Below, in pieces: positions 1-9,032 of a stretch of DNA of 64,000 nt. Both the position numbers and the translations under genes were made by a program. Numbering within the stretch: the first letter of the stretch is position 1; each line of letters starts with the position of its first letter. The notes beneath the pieces were generated by a model. That model searched no databases and was not told the origin of the DNA. It saw only the letters and a list, made by a program, of their open reading frames with translations. Source of the stretch: Tardiphaga sp052076105 (GTDB lineage Bacteria; Pseudomonadota; Alphaproteobacteria; Rhizobiales; Xanthobacteraceae); assembly GCF_052076105.1 (NCBI RefSeq), contig NZ_CP197245.1, positions 3,224,001 to 3,288,000 on the forward strand, read 5' to 3'.

Positions 1-320
1 CGCGTGGTGGCCGGATCGCGGTCGAACACGGCGACGAGGTCGGCGCGGAACGCATTGCCAAGATCCGGCTCATCGCGCAGCGCTTCGTCGAAGGTCTGGC
101 GGATCAGGTCGCCGGACAGCGCCGCGTGATCGAGACGTTCGGAAACGCGATGCACCACCGAATCTTCCAGACGGTTGTGATGCAGCACGGTCGAATAGAT
201 GAAGGATGCAAGTTCAGGCTCGCGATGGACGATGTCCTCCGCCTCGGAACGGATGCGATCCCAGATCGGATCCAGCGTTGCGAGTTTTGAGTTCTGCGGA
301 TTGATGCTCTGCACGGCCAT
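1..320 (-). CDS. cysE: Serine O-acetyltransferase CysE, N-terminal part (gene runs off the window)
   Basis: Reading the minus strand from the ATG at 320 gives an open frame to the window edge, starting MAVQSINPQNSKLATLDPIW and continuing with IRSEAEDIVHREPELASFIY, then HHNRLEDSVVHRVSERLDH and DPDLGNAFRADLVAVFDRDP. This is the helical N-terminal domain of CysE, which acetylates serine to O-acetylserine for cysteine synthesis in the cytoplasm. Only about 106 codons are present; the left-handed beta-helix acyltransferase domain with the active site lies outside the window. The identification rests on recognition of the family N-terminus. The 226 bp from here to the next gene hold nothing obvious. 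Confidence 0.88.
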   Translation of the reverse strand, partial: MAVQSINPQNSKLATLDPIWDRIRSEAEDIVHREPELASFIYSTVLHHNRLEDSVVHRVSERLDHAALSGDLIRQTFDEALRDEPDLGNAFRADLVAVFDRDPATT

Positions 321-546
321 GGCGGACTCGCAATTTCCTGAATAGGGCGTCGACTATAGCACAAGACGTATCGCTGTCGTGACACGGCTCCTGCCATCGT
401 GAACGGTGGCTTACCCGGCAATCCCTCGCTAACACCTTGAAAGCGCAGGCGTTCCCGGGGCGACCCCACCCCGCCCACAAACCGGGCGTGCATCAGAAGT
501 GGGCGCTCGTGTGATCAAAACAAGATGCGCCCCTCGCCAATTGTCA

Positions 547-1299
547 TCACGGGCGGCGGGACAGGAAATCCAGCACGCCTTCCTTGTAAACGCGATCGCC
601 GACCGCCCGCATGTGATCGCGGTTCGGGATATCCAGCACTTCGGAGCCGGCGATGACCTTCTGCAACTCCTGCGCGGAGCCGCTGATCTCGTCCGTCGTT
701 CCCACCGCGATCAGCAGCGGCACCTTGATGCCGGCGGCTTCCTCATTCGTCATCAGCCGGCGCGAGCCGCGCAGACAGGCTGCGAGCGCGCGGCGGTCCG
801 AACGGGTCTGATCGGCGAAAGCGCGGAAGGTGCGGCCGACGGGATCGGTGACGTCGTCGAGCGAGTCCGCCTCGAGCGCAAGCGCAACGTTCTCGCCGGG
901 ACCACCGCCCTTGATGAGGCCGATACCGAGACCGCCGAAGATCGCGCTGCGGATCAATTCGGGATGGCTATAGGCGATATAGGCAGTGATGCGCGCGCCC
1001 ATCGAATAGCCCATCATGTCAGTGCGGGCGATGCCGAGATGCGCGAGCAGCGCGCGCACATCGGCCGCCATCGCGCCGATGCTGTATTGTTCGGAATCGT
1101 AGAGCTTGCTGGAATCGCCATGGCCGCGATTGTCGAGCGCGATGACGCGGCGATTGTGCTTCTTCAACTCCGACACCCAGGTCGGATAGACCCAGTTGAC
1201 GTTCTTGCTCGATGCAAAGCCGTGCACGAGAACGATCGGATCGCCCTCGCCTTCATCGAGATAAGCAATTTCGACAGCGCCGTTGTGAAAGCTCGGCAT
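547..1299 (-). CDS. Alpha/beta hydrolase
   Basis: A 250-residue alpha/beta-fold hydrolase. An oxyanion-loop HG (VLVHGFASS, residues about 24-31), the nucleophile elbow GYSMG with Ser near 99, and a late NRDHM histidine complete a Ser-Asp-His triad pattern. There is no signal peptide, so it is probably a cytoplasmic esterase or hydrolase; the substrate cannot be told. The frame stays open upstream to 1560, but the ATG at 1299 (MPSFHNGAVEIAY) begins right at the conserved first strand and fits homolog length. It lies alone between cysE and a membrane-protein gene on the same strand. Confidence 0.85.
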   Translation of the reverse strand: MPSFHNGAVEIAYLDEGEGDPIVLVHGFASSKNVNWVYPTWVSELKKHNRRVIALDNRGHGDSSKLYDSEQYSIGAMAADVRALLAHLGIARTDMMGYSMGARITAYIAYSHPELIRSAIFGGLGIGLIKGGGPGENVALALEADSLDDVTDPVGRTFRAFADQTRSDRRALAACLRGSRRLMTNEEAAGIKVPLLIAVGTTDEISGSAQELQKVIAGSEVLDIPNRDHMRAVGDRVYKEGVLDFLSRRP

Positions 1300-1349
1300 C
1301 CAGAATTCCGTTTTGACTGAGAGAATGAATGTGGTGGGAAGCGCGCAGT

Positions 1350-2549
1350 TTACCCGTGGACGAGTACCGGCGCCAGTGAGTGAGCCGGCGCCGGATGGCG
1401 GAGAGCCATGTCCCTGAGTAATGCGTCCTGTCGTACCGTCAGCTCGCGCTGCGCCCGCTTCGCCTTGGAACGCTGCAGCCACGACCAGGTGATGCGCTCG
1501 GTGGTGGCCTTGATCGACGCGACAAACCCGAGCAGCGCGAACAATGCCCAGAACACCCACATGGACAGATTGAACGCGCCCGCCGCCAGCAGCAGCGCGC
1601 CGCGACCGAACATCTTCATGATCGCGCGGGTCTGGCCGCCTTTGGCGGTGGCAAGGCGCGCGGCGCGCGTGACGTCCTTCGGGCTCTGGGCGATACGCAG
1701 CGTATCGAGCGCGCCGCGCGTGCCGGCCTTTTCGCCGACGCGGCCAACATCCCCTGCGAGACGGACGATGCCGCCGGCCTTCTCGGTGCGGAATGCGGCT
1801 TTCACCGCCGTGATCGTCTTGCCCGGCCGCAGCACGGAGGCATCGGCCACCGCCGCGCGCAGCATCGGTCCGTCCACCACGCCGCGTGCCGAGCGCGCCG
1901 CCCAGGTGGTGAGGCCCTCGCCGATCCGGCCGACCTTGCGCGCATCCTTCACCAGCGTGAGGCCTGCACGCACGGGCGCCACGCCGCCAACGCTGACATA
2001 GGTCGCGGCGGTCACGGCGAGGCCTGCGGCAGCAAGGCCGAGAATGAGGTGATCGGTATCCTCCCCCATCGCCATGTGCTTGCCTTCGCGCACCACGTCG
2101 CGGATATCGCCGAATACGAAGAGGTCGCCGGCCACGGTACCGGACAGGCTGCCGACATCATCGGCCGTACCGGTGACGAACCCGGTCGCAAAGCGGCTGG
2201 CGAAATGGGACGCGGAATTCTCGTCCGCAACCGCCTCGGTCACGCGCCGGGAGAGATCCTCCGGCAGTTGAATATTCCTGGCGGCGGCAACATCGGCAAA
2301 GCTTTTCGCCAGATCGGCGTCTTTCGCAGCAAGCGCATCTTCCACATTGCGCGCAAGTATCCCGGGATCATTCCGCAATGCAGAGCTGAGTTGCGCATCG
2401 GCCAGAGCGACGGGGTCATCCTGGGCGGCCAGCATGGCGCCGGCATCGCGGGCATGCGGCCACAGCAGCAGTCCAGCGGTCGCGCAGACCGCTACCCCTG
2501 TCAAAGCTGTATCGAGTCGGAACCACATCGTGGAAAAGCCCCACCTCAT
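1350..2549 (-). CDS. Predicted membrane protein of unknown function
   Basis: About 399 residues, not recognised as a named family. It has one hydrophobic segment near the N-terminus (TALTGVAVCATAGLLLW), a Gly/Ala-rich segment mid-protein (LGLAAAGLAVTAATYVSVGG), a long basic and Ala-rich central part, and a strong C-terminal hydrophobic stretch (about 60 to 90 residues before the end) followed by a basic helix with many Arg and Lys. The start at 2549 has AGGA about 9 nt upstream. The ATG at 2528 (MWFRLDTAL) with an AGGTGGGG upstream is an equally good start. Function is unknown; the topology suggests an inner-membrane protein. Confidence 0.65.
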   Translation of the reverse strand: MRWGFSTMWFRLDTALTGVAVCATAGLLLWPHARDAGAMLAAQDDPVALADAQLSSALRNDPGILARNVEDALAAKDADLAKSFADVAAARNIQLPEDLSRRVTEAVADENSASHFASRFATGFVTGTADDVGSLSGTVAGDLFVFGDIRDVVREGKHMAMGEDTDHLILGLAAAGLAVTAATYVSVGGVAPVRAGLTLVKDARKVGRIGEGLTTWAARSARGVVDGPMLRAAVADASVLRPGKTITAVKAAFRTEKAGGIVRLAGDVGRVGEKAGTRGALDTLRIAQSPKDVTRAARLATAKGGQTRAIMKMFGRGALLLAAGAFNLSMWVFWALFALLGFVASIKATTERITWSWLQRSKAKRAQRELTVRQDALLRDMALRHPAPAHSLAPVLVHG

Positions 2550-2769
2550 CCCTATTCCTGCACCTCTCAGACATGGTGCGTCATCTCGGGGACACAACCG
2601 CCCCGACGAAAGAAGGGCTATTCGGAGACACCCGAATTGTGTCGAATTTCCACGGCTGAATGACGCCTGCGCGGTCTAGGAATCATGGTTCCGGACCAGT
2701 ATGGTGCGCCGCACTGAATGGCGCGCAGGCTCATAACGCCCGCGGCTGTTGCGAGCAAAGGTAGAGAAG

Positions 2770-3015
2770 ATGTCCGACCACGTGGTTCCGCACTTTCACA
2801 ATGACGCCGGCGTTCCGATCATCGAGATCGGCTCGCAGGAATTCATGTGCGTGGGTGCCAATCCGCCGTTCGACCATCCGCATGTCTTCCTCGATCTCGG
2901 CAACGACAACGAGATCATCTGCCCGTATTGCTCGACCCTGTACCGCTTTGCCGCCGATCTCGCTGCCGGCCAGTCGCGTCCGCCGGAATGCGTGGTGAAA
3001 GACAAGGTCGCCTGA
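2770..3015 (+). CDS. Small zinc-finger (CHCC-type) protein
   Basis: An 81-residue protein starting MSDHVVPHFHNDAG. It carries EFMCVGANPPFDHPHVFLDL and then CPYCSTLYRF, that is a Cys, a His and a CxxC pair arranged as in the zf-CHCC family, related to the mitochondrial complex I accessory subunit NDUFS6. It probably binds one zinc ion; its role in alphaproteobacteria is not established. The start at 2770 is preceded by an AAGGTAGAG purine-rich stretch. The next gene begins 9 bp downstream, so the two are probably cotranscribed. Confidence 0.8.
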   Translation: MSDHVVPHFHNDAGVPIIEIGSQEFMCVGANPPFDHPHVFLDLGNDNEIICPYCSTLYRFAADLAAGQSRPPECVVKDKVA

Positions 3016-3024
3016 TTTCCGGCC

Positions 3025-4191
3025 GTGACGGCCCCGCGCACCATCGTGATCGCTGGTGCGGGCATCGGCGGATTGACGGCCGCGCTGGCGCTGGTCGCCA
3101 AAGGGTTTCGCGTCCTCATCTGTGAGAAGACCGGACGGCTCGAAGAGGTCGGCGCCGGACTGCAGCTCTCGCCCAATGCGACCCGCATACTGATCGGCCT
3201 CGGCCTGCAACCGCGCCTTGCGCCTTATGTCACGACGCCCGCCAGTGTGAGCATCATGACCGCGCGCAGCGGCGGCGAAGTGATCCGCCTGCCGCTCGGC
3301 AGCGCCCGCGATGACGCCCCCTACTGGCTGGTGCATCGCGCCGATCTGCAATCGGCATTGCTTGGCGCTGTCACGGCGCATCCCGACATCGAACTGCGCC
3401 TCGGTTGTCCCGTGGAAAGTTTCCGTGCAATGCCCGGCGGCATTGCCGTGAACGACGAGTCTGCGCTCGCATTGATCGGCGCCGACGGCGCATGGTCGAC
3501 CGTCAGGCGACAGGTGTTTCCCGAGACGCGACCGCAATTCTCCGGCCTGATCGCCTGGCGCGGGACGCTGGAAACGAGCCGGCTGGACAGGCACCTGATC
3601 CCCGATGGCGTCCAGCTCTGGATGGGGCCGAAGGCCCATCTCGTCGTCTATCCGGTGTCATCGGGCGAGCGGATCAACATGGTCGCGATCATGCCCGGCG
3701 CCGTGATGCAGCCCGGCAGCAACGATGCCGGCGACGCCAGCGAGATCCGCCGACATTTTGCAGCATCGCGATGGCCCGCCAATGCACGCGCCATGATCGA
3801 GCGCATCGATAACTGGCGGCGCTGGCCGCTGTTCACGATGCAGGACGGCGGCATGTGGCACGAAGGCCCCGTGGCGCTGCTCGGCGATGCCGCCCATGCG
3901 ATGCTGCCATTCGCCGCGCAGGGCGCCGGCATGGCCATCGAGGATGCGGCGGTGCTGGCGGAATGTCTCGCGACGGTCGGCGAAGATGCGGCAGCGGTTG
4001 CGCCCGCACTGGCACGCTACGCGATGCTGCGGCAGCCACGCGTGGCCCATGTCCAGCGCACCGCCCGGCAATCCGGCCAGATCTATCATCTGCGCGGGCC
4101 CATGGCGCTGGCGCGCGATCTGACGATGCGCGCGCTGGGTGCAGGCCGTCTGCAGGCGCGGCAGGACTGGATCTATAACTGGAAGCTTTGA
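3025..4191 (+). CDS. FAD-dependent aromatic-ring monooxygenase (salicylate hydroxylase-like)
   Basis: A 388-residue class A flavoprotein monooxygenase. The GxGxxG Rossmann motif is IAGAGIGGLTAAL near residues 9-21, the DG motif is GADGAWSTVR in the middle, and the GD motif is LLGDAAHAMLPFAAQGAGMA at about 290. The family uses NAD(P)H and O2 to hydroxylate aromatic acids; salicylate or 3-hydroxybenzoate type substrates are possible, but the substrate cannot be read from sequence. The start is a GTG at 3025, giving MTAPRTIVIAGAG. It follows the zinc-finger gene by 9 bp. Confidence 0.85.
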   Translation: MTAPRTIVIAGAGIGGLTAALALVAKGFRVLICEKTGRLEEVGAGLQLSPNATRILIGLGLQPRLAPYVTTPASVSIMTARSGGEVIRLPLGSARDDAPYWLVHRADLQSALLGAVTAHPDIELRLGCPVESFRAMPGGIAVNDESALALIGADGAWSTVRRQVFPETRPQFSGLIAWRGTLETSRLDRHLIPDGVQLWMGPKAHLVVYPVSSGERINMVAIMPGAVMQPGSNDAGDASEIRRHFAASRWPANARAMIERIDNWRRWPLFTMQDGGMWHEGPVALLGDAAHAMLPFAAQGAGMAIEDAAVLAECLATVGEDAAAVAPALARYAMLRQPRVAHVQRTARQSGQIYHLRGPMALARDLTMRALGAGRLQARQDWIYNWKL

Positions 4192-4201
4192 GCCGGACGG
4201 C

Positions 4202-4609
4202 TCAGGAACGCGCGCCGGATCGCTGGCGCGGTGCAGCGGGAGGCGGCGCCACCGGCGCGCTCGCGACGCATTTGCTCTTCTGCCAGTTCTCTTCCGCCAG
4301 CTTGGCCTGCGCCCGCGTGGAGATGTAATCGTTGCGATAAGCGAGTTCGCTGACCACTGCCCCGCCCGCGCCGGTCTGGGCCTTGTCGATCAGCCCCTGC
4401 AATTCGGCCGTCCGCGTCGCCAGCGTTTTGCGCTCGGTCTCGAGCTGCTTGCAGTCGTAGAGGTCATATTTCGCGGGATCGACGAAGGCGCCCGACACCA
4501 TGCCATCGCCCATGCTGGCGCAGCCGCCGAGATAGCTGGCCAGAACGAGCAACGACGCCAGCGCGGCAGCGTGCGTCGGCAGGCGGGAACGGGAGGGAGA
4601 TGCGATCAT
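4202..4609 (-). CDS. Small lipoprotein of unknown function
   Basis: 135 residues with an N-terminal signal ending in a lipobox, LASYLGGC, so the cysteine near 30 is probably lipidated and the protein held in the inner or outer membrane. The mature part contains a short helical region (KQLETERKTLATRTAELQGL) likely to form a coiled coil, a second cysteine (KSKCVAS) and a Pro/Ala-rich tail. No enzymatic motif is visible. Similar small proteins are common in Bradyrhizobium-type genomes. It converges with the monooxygenase gene. Confidence 0.75.
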   Translation of the reverse strand: MIASPSRSRLPTHAAALASLLVLASYLGGCASMGDGMVSGAFVDPAKYDLYDCKQLETERKTLATRTAELQGLIDKAQTGAGGAVVSELAYRNDYISTRAQAKLAEENWQKSKCVASAPVAPPPAAPRQRSGARS

Positions 4610-4759
4610 CGGGACTTTCTAGCCGGGCAGGATTGAAGTTGCGTAAAGCAGCCGCCGGTGGCCGGATTGAGGCTGAAGCTGCCTGCTCCCGCCGACTATT
4701 TGCCTGATCTCATAAGCGATTTGGCGGCCGGCGATTTTAAAGGTAAGGAAGCGCAGCCT

Positions 4760-4845
4760 GCCCCCTTGATGGAATTGGTAGACATACAAGACTTAAAATC
4801 TTGAGTCCTCTGGGCGTGCCGGTTCGAGTCCGGCAGGGGGCACCA
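4760..4845 (+). tRNA. tRNA-Leu (anticodon UAA)
   Basis: The acceptor stem pairs GCCCCCT (4760-4766) with AGGGGGC (4835-4841), followed by A and an encoded CCA (4843-4845). The anticodon stem is CAAGA (4787-4791) and TCTTG (4799-4803), closing a 7-nt loop CTTAAAA with anticodon TAA at 4794-4796. The T arm is GCCGGTTCGAGTCCGGC. The extra arm (AGTCCTCTGGGCGT) is of the class II size expected for leucine. Confidence 0.97.
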
Positions 4846-4878
4846 AAACCGCAAAGTTAGCTAGATACATGAGCGGCC

Positions 4879-5325
4879 TTAACCCGTTTGTGGGTCCGCG
4901 AAGCATTCAATCTGAAAATTCAGTCCCAGTTCAATCATCGTCGATAGCGTGTCGCGACGAATCTCATCACCAAAATAGCCGTCGCCAAGGAACTGAAAAA
5001 CGAGATTTGTTCGCCCACCGCTGGCTCTCAGCTTAGCGAACGTCTCGCTATGAGGCTTCATGCTATTAACGAAATCGGCGATCTGCTGCGCGAACCGCTG
5101 ATCTTGGACAGTGTGCCGTACCGTGTGCCGCCATCGCGTGTCACTGTAAGTGCCCGGCAAGGAATTTCCTTTTGGTGTGACCCGAGGCTCACCCACGCCA
5201 TGAGAAAAATGCGCGTCTAGGCCGAGCGCCGCGGAAATATCATCTGGGCGAAGTGTGGGGTGTATAATAAAAAGCTCAACGTCGAAACGCCTCCCCCCTT
5301 CTTTCGAGCCATACGCTTCCGACAT
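4879..5325 (-). CDS. DUF4279-like protein
   Basis: 148 residues, beginning MSEAYGSKEGGRRFDVELFI. The pattern of a first beta strand, then HPTLRPDDISAALGLDAHFS, a glycine-rich turn GEPR, and a late TLSTMIELGLNFQIECF resembles the DUF4279 family, small cytoplasmic proteins of unknown function. It sits between the intact tRNA-Leu and a broken tRNA-Leu piece, in sequence that looks less GC-rich than the neighbouring genes, which suggests acquisition by transfer. The ATG at 5325 is preceded by AGGTGCC. Confidence 0.6.
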   Translation of the reverse strand: MSEAYGSKEGGRRFDVELFIIHPTLRPDDISAALGLDAHFSHGVGEPRVTPKGNSLPGTYSDTRWRHTVRHTVQDQRFAQQIADFVNSMKPHSETFAKLRASGGRTNLVFQFLGDGYFGDEIRRDTLSTMIELGLNFQIECFADPQTG

Positions 5326-5384
5326 GAAGGCACCTCAGGTCCACAAACCTAGACGGTCGAGTCTTAGTCAACGCGTGCAACTCG

Positions 5385-5428
5385 ACTTATCTTAAGTCCC
5401 TTGCGTCTACCAGTTCCGCCACGTCCGC
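5385..5428 (-). pseudogene. Truncated tRNA-Leu (5' half only)
   Basis: The reverse complement of 5428 to 5385 reads like the first half of a tRNA-Leu: GCGGACG acceptor strand, GGCGGAACTGGTAGACGC D arm, then AAGGGACTTAAG with a TAA-like anticodon loop. No T arm (GGTTCGA) and no CCA or matching 3' acceptor strand follows. It differs from the intact tRNA at 4760 in the acceptor stem, so it is not a simple copy of that gene. It is likely a remnant left by recombination or integration. Confidence 0.6.
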
Positions 5429-5661
5429 CCTATTGATCTGCATAGCTTTTCCGCCCCGGCCAGCAAACGTTTTCCAACCGAAACCGTTGTGGTTCGCGAG
5501 ATCCCGACAGTCGCGTCAGCGCGGCGTAGCGTTCGGTTCTGAACGTATCGGGAATAGCGGTTGTTCGGAGAATGGTACCCCCGGATTGCTGCAGTTTTAT
5601 CGAAAGATGCGGGGTCTACCTTAGCGGGCTCTTAAGCGGGGGCACACTCTACTCACCTGAC

Positions 5662-7089
5662 ATGGAATCGCTTCGAAGGGACCGAATTGGTCCGCTCTCC
5701 GACAATTCGGGCTCGGCTGCCATGGATCGTGCGCAAAAGACTCAATTTTCCTCCGGCTTCGCCCCCTCATCCGTTGTCGAGGACGATGTCCAGTCCCTCG
5801 ATCCCGGCGCCAGGGGTTTGCAGCGCGATCTGGAAGATCGACTGAAGCCGGATATCGACGAGCCGGCAAACCGCAGTTCGCCTGATCCGACAACGCCTCC
5901 GCACTCAAACAGCACCGTTCGGCGGGTGCTGAAGATCGCTGCCGGTCTCACCATTGTCGCCGTGTTCGGATGGCTGCCACTCAGAGCAGTCCTGCAAACC
6001 TCCAGCGTGGAGGCGGTGGTCAATGCCAGGCTCGTGACGCTGAGGTCGCCGATCGATGGCGAAGTCAGTTCGAAGTCCGGCCGTTCGACGTCGAGCGCAG
6101 TGAATGAAGGTGACCTCCTCCTGCGCGTCGTGAATGCGCGGGGCGATCGAAACCGGCTGGATGATCTCAGACGACAGATGTCGCGACTGGACAATGAGCG
6201 TCCGAGTCTGGCGACCAAATTCGCCTCGGCTCAAGCCGCGCAGCAAGATCTCGCGCGGCAGGCCTCCCAATTCAAGGAAGGCCGTAGCCTCCAACTGGAA
6301 GCACGCATCGCTGAAATACAGTCGGCGATCGAAGCCGCTGCGTCCCGGCGGGAAGAGGCGACCGCCGCCGTCGAGCGGGCATCGTCGCTGATCAAGTCGG
6401 GCAGCGTCTCCAGCGTGGAATTCGCCCGCTTGACCCGGGAGCAATCGGTCGCCCAGCAAACCGAGATCGGCGCGCGCCGAAGACTCGATGCCGCCAAGAT
6501 CGAGCTCATTGCCGCGCAGAAGGGCACATATCTTGGCGATAGCTACAATGACCGCCCAAGTTCGGCCCAGCGCGAAGAAGAGATGCGGCAACGTGCGAAT
6601 GATCTCAAAGCCGATCTGGCGCATGCGGATGCCCAGATCGCATGGCTCGCAAGCGAGATCGCGTCCGAGCAACTGCTCTATGTCAGTCGATCGGAAGCGG
6701 ACATCAAAGCGCCCGTGACTGGCCGGATCTGGGAGATGATGACGTCGCCAGGCGAGGATGTCCGGGCCGGACAACCATTGCTGAAGCTACTTGATTGCAG
6801 CGGCGCTGTGGTAACGGCGAATGTCACCGAACGTGTTTACAACAGGCTCAGGCTGAGCGAGCAGGCGACTTTTGAGCCGAATGACGGCAGTCCGGCGATA
6901 GAGGGGTCGATCGTGAATCTCACTGGCGCATCTGGTGCGCCCGCGAACCTGGCCATCAATCCCGACACGCTGAACAAGGAACCCTATCGTGTGACGGTCT
7001 CGATGCCCAATCTCGATACCACGGGCAAAGACTGTGCAGTGGGGCGCACGGGACGGGTCGTGTTCGATCACGGCACGTCGAACCCATGA
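5662..7089 (+). CDS. HlyD-family membrane fusion protein partnered with a polysaccharide synthase
   Basis: About 475 residues from the ATG at 5662; the frame is open from 5572 and another ATG lies at 5722, so the start is uncertain. It has a polar Pro/Asp-rich cytoplasmic leader, one transmembrane helix (KIAAGLTIVAVFGWLPLRAV), a barrel/lipoyl half with LRSPIDGEV, a long alpha-helical hairpin rich in Gln, Glu and Ala, then the second half with ADIKAPVTGRIWEM and a beta-barrel. This is the periplasmic adaptor fold seen in HlyD, Alg44 and BgsB proteins. Its stop overlaps the start of the glycosyltransferase by 4 bp (ATGA), so the two form one operon and probably one envelope-spanning complex. 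Confidence 0.85.
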   Translation: MESLRRDRIGPLSDNSGSAAMDRAQKTQFSSGFAPSSVVEDDVQSLDPGARGLQRDLEDRLKPDIDEPANRSSPDPTTPPHSNSTVRRVLKIAAGLTIVAVFGWLPLRAVLQTSSVEAVVNARLVTLRSPIDGEVSSKSGRSTSSAVNEGDLLLRVVNARGDRNRLDDLRRQMSRLDNERPSLATKFASAQAAQQDLARQASQFKEGRSLQLEARIAEIQSAIEAAASRREEATAAVERASSLIKSGSVSSVEFARLTREQSVAQQTEIGARRRLDAAKIELIAAQKGTYLGDSYNDRPSSAQREEEMRQRANDLKADLAHADAQIAWLASEIASEQLLYVSRSEADIKAPVTGRIWEMMTSPGEDVRAGQPLLKLLDCSGAVVTANVTERVYNRLRLSEQATFEPNDGSPAIEGSIVNLTGASGAPANLAINPDTLNKEPYRVTVSMPNLDTTGKDCAVGRTGRVVFDHGTSNP

Positions 7090-9032
7090 TCTCAGCCTTC
7101 GCACCAGGCATCGCCACTCTCGGTGCTTGTCTCGCGATCGCGCCGATGCTGAAGCGCGACAGCACGTTCGCCCGATCATTGATGGCCGGGATATCCGTCA
7201 TTCTGCTGATCCGATACTTCGTGTGGCGTGTCACGCAGACGCTTCCGCCGCCCGGCTTTACCGCCGACTTTCTCGTCGGCTACCCCTTCATGCTGGCTGA
7301 GGCTGCCTCGTTACTTGCTGTCTGCCTGTCGATGCTGTTTCTCAGCCGAACGATTGATCGCTCTGCCGACGTCGAGGCTGCAATAAAAAAAGCCGCGGCC
7401 GCCGCGCGGGTTCCGCTCGTCGATGTCTTCATCTGCACATACAACGAGGAGCAAGCGATCCTCGAACGCACGATCATCGGCGCCACGGGACTGGAATACG
7501 GCAACTATCGTGTCTGGGTCCTGGATGACGGGCGACGGTTATGGCTCAAACGCCTGACCGAAGTACTCGGCTGTCATTACCTGACCCGTCCGGACAATCA
7601 GCATGCAAAAGCGGGTAACATCAATCACGCTTTGCGCCACGTCGCTGGACTACAAGACAAACCGGATTTCGTAGCCATCCTGGATGCCGACTTCGTTCCC
7701 CTGCCGGAGTTTCTCACGCGCACGACCAGTTTGATGGAAGACAAGACCATTGGCGTTGTGCAGACGCCGCAGCACTTTATCAATCCGGATCCGATCCAGT
7801 CCAATCTGGCCGCCACCGAGGTGTGGCCCGACGAGCAACGTTTCTTTTTTGATATTCTGATGCCGGCCAAAGACGCCTGGGGGGTGGCTTTCTGCTGCGG
7901 CACCTCCTCGGTAATCCGCTTTTCAAGCCTCATGGAGATCGGTGGATTCCCGACGGACTCGGTCACCGAGGACTATCTCGTCACATTGCGTCTGAAGGAG
8001 CGTAACTATCACACGGTCTATCTGAACGAACGGCTTACGCTTGGATTGGCGCCCGAAGGCCTCAAGGAATACATCACCCAGCGCGGTCGATGGTGCCTCG
8101 GTTTCATGCAAATCGTAAGAGGCCGAAGCGGGCCCTTTTCATCGCAATCGAGACTCGCTTTCATCGACCGGCTTTCGCTCGTCGACGCTTTCATGAGCTG
8201 GGCCGGGGCTTATGGAACGAAGATGCTCGGCCTGATCGTGCCGTGGCTCTATCTCCTGTTCGGGATCAAGGCGATCTACGCCGATCTCTCCGAGCTGTTG
8301 TCATACTTCCTGCCCTTCTACGTCTGGCACGCATTTACGATGACCTGGATTTCCCGCGGCCGCTCACTGGCGATCATGACGGACGTCTCGCAATACATCG
8401 CGGCACCCGCAGTCCTGAAAGCAATCATCACGGGCCTGATCAAACCAAAGGGTCACAAGTTCAAGGTCACCGCCAAAGGCGGCGATCGCAATCAGAGGTT
8501 CATCGAGTGGCCGCTTCTGCGGCTTTATGGATCTGCGCTGCTGATCACCATGCTGGCGATCGCTTACGCCTTCATTATCAATCTGAAGGGAGAGAGTATT
8601 GCTTACGGCGGACTGGCGCTTGGCTGGAGTTTGTACAACTGCGTCGTCCTCGCGATCGTGTGCTTCATCTGTATCGAGCAGCCTCGCCGTCGGAAGGCCG
8701 AGCGATTTGAGCGCGATGAGCCCGTCCTCATTCACGAGGACAGCGCCCCGCGGCTGGTTCGCATGGCAGACATCTCGATCACCGGTGCTCGCTTCATCGA
8801 TCCTGCGCCGCCGCAAGTGGGGACTGTTCTCAAGTGCAACGTATACGGTCAGAATGTGTCGGCAACGGTCATGCGACGCACGAGTGATGGTTTCGGTGTT
8901 CGCTTCGAAGAAGCCGCCGCAACGCGAATTCGCGTCGTCCGCGCCTTTTACGCAGGAGAGTATGTTCGCGCCTTTCACGGTGTCCGGGCAGTCCCGGTTG
9001 GCAAAGCCTTATTGATGCGACTGTTCAATTGA
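7086..9032 (+). CDS. Cellulose-synthase-like GT2 glycosyltransferase with C-terminal PilZ domain
   Basis: 648 residues. N-terminal membrane helices (about 10-90) are followed by a processive GT2 domain: TYNEE at 118, LDDG at 146, DAD at 200, TED at 294 and QRGRW at 332, the D,D,D,Q(R)xRW signature of BcsA-type beta-glycan synthases. Further membrane helices lie at about 365-420 and 480-530. The C-terminus is a PilZ domain, with an Arg-rich RRRKAER at 534 and DISITGA at 562, the RxxxR and D/NxSxxG elements that bind c-di-GMP. It probably polymerises and extrudes a beta-glucan-like exopolysaccharide under c-di-GMP control. The sugar is unknown. No bcsB, bcsC or bcsZ lies nearby, unlike cellulose operons. 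Confidence 0.88.
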   Translation: MISAFAPGIATLGACLAIAPMLKRDSTFARSLMAGISVILLIRYFVWRVTQTLPPPGFTADFLVGYPFMLAEAASLLAVCLSMLFLSRTIDRSADVEAAIKKAAAAARVPLVDVFICTYNEEQAILERTIIGATGLEYGNYRVWVLDDGRRLWLKRLTEVLGCHYLTRPDNQHAKAGNINHALRHVAGLQDKPDFVAILDADFVPLPEFLTRTTSLMEDKTIGVVQTPQHFINPDPIQSNLAATEVWPDEQRFFFDILMPAKDAWGVAFCCGTSSVIRFSSLMEIGGFPTDSVTEDYLVTLRLKERNYHTVYLNERLTLGLAPEGLKEYITQRGRWCLGFMQIVRGRSGPFSSQSRLAFIDRLSLVDAFMSWAGAYGTKMLGLIVPWLYLLFGIKAIYADLSELLSYFLPFYVWHAFTMTWISRGRSLAIMTDVSQYIAAPAVLKAIITGLIKPKGHKFKVTAKGGDRNQRFIEWPLLRLYGSALLITMLAIAYAFIINLKGESIAYGGLALGWSLYNCVVLAIVCFICIEQPRRRKAERFERDEPVLIHEDSAPRLVRMADISITGARFIDPAPPQVGTVLKCNVYGQNVSATVMRRTSDGFGVRFEEAAATRIRVVRAFYAGEYVRAFHGVRAVPVGKALLMRLFN

